From: Paracoccaceae bacterium
GTDB lineage: Bacteria > Pseudomonadota > Alphaproteobacteria > Rhodobacterales > Rhodobacteraceae
Direction: 5' to 3'
NCBI GenBank assembly: GCA_024742655.1
Contig: JANSYB010000031.1
Span: 1-10,584, forward strand
DNA: 10,584 nucleotides
Below the pieces are notes generated by a model, which searched no databases, had not been told where the DNA came from, and worked only from the letters and a program-made list of their open reading frames with translations. The position numbers and the translations under genes are program-made. Below are positions 6,885-10,584 of this stretch, one piece after another. Numbering within the stretch: the first letter of the stretch is position 1; every line of letters begins with the position of its first letter.

Positions 6885-7568
6885 TCAGGGTTGCCCGGTG
6901 CGGGCGGTGCGGAACATCTCAGCGAAATCGCGCGCAACGTCGTCGACATGCGTTGGCTGCGTCAGCGTCCGAGCCGCCGCATCCGTCAACGACTTGTCGA
7001 TATGTGTGCCACCGTAATGATCGAACAGGGTTTGCATGAAGGGGGCCGTGAATTCCGGATGGTACTGAACCGACAGCGCCGGGAAATCATAGGCGATACG
7101 CCCGATCGGGCAGCGCGCACTTCCCGTCATGTCCCGCGCGCCCTCGGGCGCGGACTGGACCTGGTCCTGGTGCATGGCAAAGGCCGTAAGATCATCATAG
7201 GTTTCCGCCCCCAGAACCCATCCGCCGGCTGATTTCTCGACGCGCGCCCCATAGGCGTGGGCCATGATCTGGTGACCGAAACAGATGCCGCCGACCGGGA
7301 TTTGCGCATCCCGAAGATGTCGCAGAAAAGTGGCCATCGGCCCCATCCACGGCATCTCGTCGTAAACGCCGTGACGGCAGCCCGTGATCATGTAGCCATC
7401 GAAACGCTCCGCTTGGGGCAGGTCGGCCCCGGCATGAACCGCCACCCTGTCCCATGTCGCATCGGGCATTGCCGGGGACATCCACGCTTCGAACATGTCC
7501 GGGAAATCGCCGTGCTCCGCCTTCATTTCATCGGTGGGGATATCGGTTTCGAGTACACAGATTCGCAT
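6885..7568 (-). CDS. Class-I glutamine amidotransferase-like protein
   Basis: This is a 227-residue GMP-synthase-type amidotransferase domain standing alone. The catalytic triad is complete: Cys96 in the nucleophile elbow GGICFGHQ, and His170 with Glu172 in YHPEF. The sequence ITGCRHGVYDEMPWM (61-75) is typical of this free-standing subfamily. Such proteins hydrolyse glutamine or gamma-glutamyl amides; in many alphaproteobacteria they sit with polyamine ABC transporters and glutamine synthetase-like genes, suggesting a role in gamma-glutamyl polyamine turnover. That role is inference here, supported by the polyamine-type permease remnant ending two bases upstream. I start at the ATG at 7568 (MRICVLETD); an in-frame extension to 7712 runs antisense through the permease remnant and has no homology. 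Its original promoter has probably been lost with the deleted upstream genes. The gene itself shows no damage. Confidence 0.85.
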   Translation of the reverse strand: MRICVLETDIPTDEMKAEHGDFPDMFEAWMSPAMPDATWDRVAVHAGADLPQAERFDGYMITGCRHGVYDEMPWMGPMATFLRHLRDAQIPVGGICFGHQIMAHAYGARVEKSAGGWVLGAETYDDLTAFAMHQDQVQSAPEGARDMTGSARCPIGRIAYDFPALSVQYHPEFTAPFMQTLFDHYGGTHIDKSLTDAAARTLTQPTHVDDVARDFAEMFRTARTGQP

Positions 7569-7570
7569 GG

Positions 7571-7834
7571 CTACACCTGGGCCTTTTGGGTGCGGTCGCG
7601 CAGGGTGAACACGACCGAAATGGGAATAAGGGTCAGCGACAACAACAAGATAAGCGTTCCGACCGCATTGGCTTCCGGCGTCACCCCGCGCCGCATGGTC
7701 GAATAGATACACATCAATAGGGTTTTGTCGCGCTCTGTCAGAAAGAAGGTGACCGGAGTTTCATCGAATGAAAGCACAAAAGACAAGGGCCCCGCGCCGG
7801 TCAACGAGGTTCGGATACTCGGCAGGATGACACG
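7571..7834 (-). pseudogene. C-terminal remnant of a PotC-type ABC transporter permease
   Basis: The minus-strand frame from about 7834 to the TAG at 7571 encodes about 87 residues that match only the C-terminal third of PotC/YdcV-like spermidine/putrescine permeases. It starts with VILPSIRTSLTGAG, the end of the EAA loop, then FVLSFDETPVTFFLT, YSTMRRGVTPEANAVGTLI and a final membrane segment LLLSLTLIPISVV. A whole permease has about 260-280 residues, and no homologous sequence precedes the break in any frame, so roughly two thirds has been deleted. The frame stays open further upstream to 7900 but that part is not permease-like. Its stop is two bases from the amidotransferase start, the spacing of an original operon. 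Confidence 0.8.
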
Positions 7835-7881
7835 TGAAGGGGTCAAGCGACCTTGGCAGGTCGGCGCCCTCACCCGGATCG

Positions 7882-7965
7882 GAAACGTTGGTCGACCCAA
7901 GGCGCCTTGGCTTCGGACTGCCCGCGGGTATCGGCGTCAGCATTTCGAAAGACGGGCCGGATCAC
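7882..7965 (+). pseudogene. Possible fragment of a ThDP-dependent decarboxylase/synthase
   Basis: On the plus strand the frame from 7882 reads ETLVDPRRLGFGLPAGIGVS and continues ISKDGPDH. LGFGLPAGIGV is the pattern found just before the thiamine-diphosphate-binding GDGS motif in benzoylformate decarboxylase and acetolactate synthase-like enzymes (GGLGFxLPAAIGV). The GDGS motif itself does not follow, and neither end continues as a recognisable protein. It lies on the opposite strand to both neighbours, at the point where the permease homology stops. About 28 residues is a small basis, so this is a suggestion. Confidence 0.35.
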
Positions 7966-8022
7966 TACAGGTTATCTCGTGGCCGTGCCTTGCAGCGGGG
8001 GGATATCCGACCAGTCGTGATG

Positions 8023-8880
8023 TCAGAGCCCCATCCGGTCGGCGATCGCGACGATGCGGTACATGTCGCGCAAGACCGGTTTCTCGATCAGCTTGCCATC
8101 GATCACCACAAGGCCCGTATCGGCGGCCTCGAACTCGGTGATGACGCGACGGGCGCGGGCAATCTTGTCGGGTGATGGCGTAAAGACCTCGTTGAGTGCC
8201 GCGATCTGCCTGGGATGCACGGAGCCTTTCCCGGCAAAGCCCATATCACGCACTTTTTCCGCCTCGATCCGCATGCCCTCGGGATCATCAAGATCGAGAA
8301 ACGGCACGTCGATGACATCGAGCCCCGCCGCCGCGGAGGCGTGCACCACCCGGGCGCGCGCATGGTAAAGACCCTCGTAGGAATTCACGCACCGCAACTC
8401 CGCGGCCATGTCCACACCCCCGAAAAACATCGCGTCGATCCTGTCGGAGCAGCGCGCAATCTCGAAAACGGCCTCAAGCCCCTCGTTCGTCTCGATGATG
8501 ACATGCAGGCGCGTGGCCTGCCCCGCCTCGCCAAGCAACTGGTCCAGCATCACCACCTCGTCGGGCGTGCGGACCTTGGGCATCATCAGCGCGGGCGGCG
8601 GCGTGGCCGTGCCCAGGATCGCGTTCACATCCTCGATCCCGGCACGTTCCCGCATGGAATTGATCCTGACGATCCGCTCCACCCCGTCATCGGCCTGGCG
8701 CTCTTCGAACAGCGCCAGGGCATGGGCGCGCGCCTGCGGCTTGTCCTTGGGGGCGATCCCGTCTTCCAGCTCCACACAGACGATATCGGCGCCAGATACC
8801 AGTGCCTTGGGAAACATGTCCGGGCGTAGACCCGGCGTGAAAATGAAACTTCGTCGCGGGCGTGGGGTGCGTTGGGTCAT
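8023..8880 (-). CDS. CitE/HpcH-type CoA-ester lyase (HpcH/HpaI aldolase family)
   Basis: This 285-residue TIM-barrel protein belongs to the citrate lyase beta / malyl-CoA lyase group, which cleaves or hydrolyses 3-hydroxy-dicarboxyl-CoA type substrates using Mg2+. Visible landmarks are the N-terminal RSFIFTPGLRPDMF (10-23; usually RSxLFxPG), VELEDGIAP (36-44), VRIN (71-74) with the conserved Arg72, IIETNEGLEAV (128-138), FFGGVDMAAEL (152-162) and GFAGKGSVHPRQI (214-226). Glu130 and Asp157 are the expected metal ligands. The C-terminal lid is present and nothing is broken. The family covers malyl-CoA, citramalyl-CoA and related lyases and thioesterases, and the exact substrate cannot be told. 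It follows the aldehyde dehydrogenase by 35 bases in the same direction, so it is probably the last gene of that operon. The ribosome binding site is weak. Confidence 0.87.
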   Translation of the reverse strand: MTQRTPRPRRSFIFTPGLRPDMFPKALVSGADIVCVELEDGIAPKDKPQARAHALALFEERQADDGVERIVRINSMRERAGIEDVNAILGTATPPPALMMPKVRTPDEVVMLDQLLGEAGQATRLHVIIETNEGLEAVFEIARCSDRIDAMFFGGVDMAAELRCVNSYEGLYHARARVVHASAAAGLDVIDVPFLDLDDPEGMRIEAEKVRDMGFAGKGSVHPRQIAALNEVFTPSPDKIARARRVITEFEAADTGLVVIDGKLIEKPVLRDMYRIVAIADRMGL

Positions 8881-8915
8881 GATCGTCTCTCTGTGTTCGC
8901 GCCGGCCCGGTCAAT

Positions 8916-10343
8916 TCACGCGGGCCAATGCAGTGTCTTTGTTTCAAAATAGTCTTCCAGACCCAACAGGCCGCCCTCGCGGCCATTGCCCGATTGCTTG
9001 TACCCCCCGAAAGGCGAGCCGTAGTTGAACCCGCCTCCGTTGATGTGAATGGCACCGGCGCGCAGACGGGGCGCGACCCGCTCCGCCCGGGCCGTGCTGC
9101 CGGTCTGGACATAGGCGGCAAGGCCGTAGGGCGTGTCATTGGCAAGACCGATGGCTTCGGCCTCATCCTCGAAAGGTATGATCACCAGCACCGGGCCGAA
9201 GATTTCCTCTTGCGCGATCCGCATATCATTGCGGACATCGGCAAAGATCGTGGGTTTGACGAACCACCCCGTCTCGCATCCCTCCGGCTTGCCCGGGCCG
9301 CCGGTGAGAAGGGTCGCGCCCTCGTCGAGGCCCACGTGGATCATTGCCTGAACGCGGTCGAACTGGATACGATCGAAAAGCGGGCCGATGTGATCGCCTT
9401 CCTGTGCCGGGTCGCCAACCGCGATGTCCTCGGCTGCGCGCCGCGCGATTTCGAGAACGGCGTCATAGCAACTGCGCTCCACCAGAAGGCGGGTCGGCGC
9501 ATCGCAGGATTGCCCGGTGTTGAACATGCATTCCTGAACCGACGCCGTCACGCGGTCTTCCAGATCGCAATCCGCAAAGACGAGGTTGGGGGATTTGCCA
9601 CCCAGTTCCAGCGTCACACGCTTGACCGTTTCCGCGGCATCGTGGGTTACGGCGATTCCTGCCCGGGTCGAGCCGGTGAAGGACATCATCTGCACGTCCT
9701 TATGGCGTGACAGGGCCGACCCCACCGTGATGCCATCGCCATTCACAAGGTTGAAGACCCCGGCCGGATAGCCCGCCTCGTGGATCATCTCGGCATAGAT
9801 CATCGCGGAAACCGGCGTGTGTTCGGACGGTTTCAGCACGCAGGTGCAGCCCGTCGCAAGCGCGGGGATCACCTTGAGCGCGATCTGGTTCATCGGCCAG
9901 TTCCATGGCGTGATCAAACCGCAAACGCCAATCGGTTCACGCAGCATGACGTCGCCATTGTCCAGAGTATTGCGTGTGTGCAACGACTCCAACGCGTCGA
10001 TGAAGCCCTGCAAATGGCCCAGGGCGGCATCGGCCTGCACCTCGCGCGCCATGGTGATCGGCGCACCCATTTCCAACCGCATGGCCTGTGCGAGGTCTTC
10101 AAGGCGATCCTCTGTCACCTCCCTCAAACGTGTCAGAAGTGCGAGCCGTTCGGCCTTGCCGGTTTGCGAATAGGTATCAAAGGCGCTCTTGGCCGCGGCG
10201 ACGGCCTTGTCCACATCGGCGCCATTTCCAAGCGCAACGGTCCCTATCCTTTGTTCGGTCGCCGGGTTGAGAACCGGCATGACCGCATCCGAAACCGGGT
10301 CGATCCATCGGCCACCGATATAGAATTTTTGCAGGTTTTCCAT
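8916..10343 (-). CDS. NAD(P)+-dependent aldehyde dehydrogenase
   Basis: This cytoplasmic enzyme oxidises an aldehyde to the carboxylic acid. It has 475 residues, the normal ALDH length, starting at MENLQKFYIGGRWID; an open frame upstream to 10457 only overlaps the preceding gene and is rejected. The catalytic residues are all present: Asn148 in TPWNWP, Lys171 in LKPSEHTP, Glu246 in LELGGKSP, the nucleophile Cys280 in NTGQSC, and Glu380 in EEIFGPV. The cofactor-binding SFTGSTRAG (221-229) is intact. The pattern is that of the broad-specificity non-acylating group, so it should not make an acyl-CoA. AGGAG lies twelve bases before the ATG, and the gene starts 20 bases after the iron alcohol dehydrogenase stop. 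Substrate is unknown; pairing with the dehydrogenase suggests sequential oxidation of an alcohol. Confidence 0.93.
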   Translation of the reverse strand: MENLQKFYIGGRWIDPVSDAVMPVLNPATEQRIGTVALGNGADVDKAVAAAKSAFDTYSQTGKAERLALLTRLREVTEDRLEDLAQAMRLEMGAPITMAREVQADAALGHLQGFIDALESLHTRNTLDNGDVMLREPIGVCGLITPWNWPMNQIALKVIPALATGCTCVLKPSEHTPVSAMIYAEMIHEAGYPAGVFNLVNGDGITVGSALSRHKDVQMMSFTGSTRAGIAVTHDAAETVKRVTLELGGKSPNLVFADCDLEDRVTASVQECMFNTGQSCDAPTRLLVERSCYDAVLEIARRAAEDIAVGDPAQEGDHIGPLFDRIQFDRVQAMIHVGLDEGATLLTGGPGKPEGCETGWFVKPTIFADVRNDMRIAQEEIFGPVLVIIPFEDEAEAIGLANDTPYGLAAYVQTGSTARAERVAPRLRAGAIHINGGGFNYGSPFGGYKQSGNGREGGLLGLEDYFETKTLHWPA

Positions 10344-10363
10344 TTTATTTAGAGGCTCCTGGC

Positions 10364-10584
10364 TCAACGGGCCCGCGCGATGGCGGTGTCGACGAGGGCA
10401 CGTATCTCGGCAAGGCTGGCGAGGCGCGGGTTGGTCCCCGCGGCGCTGTCCAGACATGCCTTTTCGGCAATGCGCCCGGAGCAGTCCGCCGGCACGCCGA
10501 TCTCGTTCAACGACCGGGGGATACCGATCTCGTCGAGCCTGCGCTCGATCTCGGCGATGAACCCGTCCACGGACCTGTCAGCCA
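10364..10584 (-). CDS. Iron-containing alcohol dehydrogenase, C-terminal part (cut by window edge)
   Basis: The frame is open from the window end to a TGA at 10364 and gives the last 73 or so residues of the protein. The sequence DEIGIPRSLNEIGV, then RIAEKACLDSAAGTNPR and LASLAEIRALVDTAI, is the typical C-terminal end of group III iron-containing alcohol dehydrogenases (the helical domain after the metal site). The GTG at 10570 is an internal valine and not a start. The metal-binding histidines and NAD-binding motif lie outside the window, so activity cannot be judged. It is the first visible gene of the operon with the aldehyde dehydrogenase and the CitE-like lyase. Confidence 0.8.
   Translation of the reverse strand, partial: ADRSVDGFIAEIERRLDEIGIPRSLNEIGVPADCSGRIAEKACLDSAAGTNPRLASLAEIRALVDTAIARAR

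Noticed and set aside
7569..7712. N-terminal extension of the amidotransferase
   Set aside because: It overlaps the permease remnant in another frame and has no family similarity; the domain starts at MRICVLETD.
7897..7910. 14-bp perfect palindrome CCAAGGCGCCTTGG
   Set aside because: A perfect palindrome of this length is expected about once by chance in a 10-kb GC-rich window, and it lies inside the putative ThDP-enzyme fragment with no promoter nearby.
10344..10457. N-terminal extension of the aldehyde dehydrogenase
   Set aside because: The extra 38 residues are Arg/Pro-rich, overlap the alcohol dehydrogenase gene out of frame, and the ALDH family start is at MENLQKF.

Overview
The window is GC-rich and has the gene content and protein style of an alphaproteobacterium, most likely Rhodobacterales (Roseobacter-type). 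This is judged from protein resemblance only, since no search was run. Almost everything is on the minus strand; the one clear plus-strand gene is a GntR-type regulator at 6054-6710.

Region 1 (221-6710) is a complete malonate-utilisation locus. A divergent AT-rich control region (5915-6053) separates the FCD-domain regulator matR (plus) from a tightly packed minus-strand operon in the order matP-matQ-matM-matA-matB. MatPQM is a TRAP transporter: periplasmic binding protein, small permease and large permease. MatB (malonyl-CoA synthetase) activates imported malonate, and MatA (malonyl-CoA decarboxylase) converts malonyl-CoA to acetyl-CoA and CO2. The control region holds a strong sigma70-like promoter for matP, a 10-bp perfect palindrome abutting its -35 box, and a second copy of the palindrome's arms lacking the central TATA. 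A strong hairpin lies between matP and matQ. After matB, a 189-bp gap with no recognisable gene leads to the first ten codons of another minus-strand gene with a dinucleotide-binding start (1-31).

Region 2 (6711-8022) looks like a scar. It holds a decayed 2Fe-2S ferredoxin readable only across three frames, an intact class-I glutamine amidotransferase-like gene, the C-terminal third of a PotC-type ABC permease directly upstream of it, and a short opposite-strand fragment resembling a ThDP-dependent decarboxylase. The pieces suggest that a polyamine-type operon and other genes were deleted and rearranged here.

Region 3 (8023-10584) is a second minus-strand operon: the C-terminus of an iron-containing alcohol dehydrogenase (running off the window), an aldehyde dehydrogenase, and a CitE/HpcH-type lyase. 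Together they suggest oxidation of an alcohol through an aldehyde to an acid, plus a CoA-thioester C-C cleavage step. The substrate cannot be read from the sequence.

I found no CRISPR array, RNA gene, insertion sequence or obviously novel defence or biosynthetic system. The most interesting signals are the control region of the mat operon and the gene graveyard in region 2.
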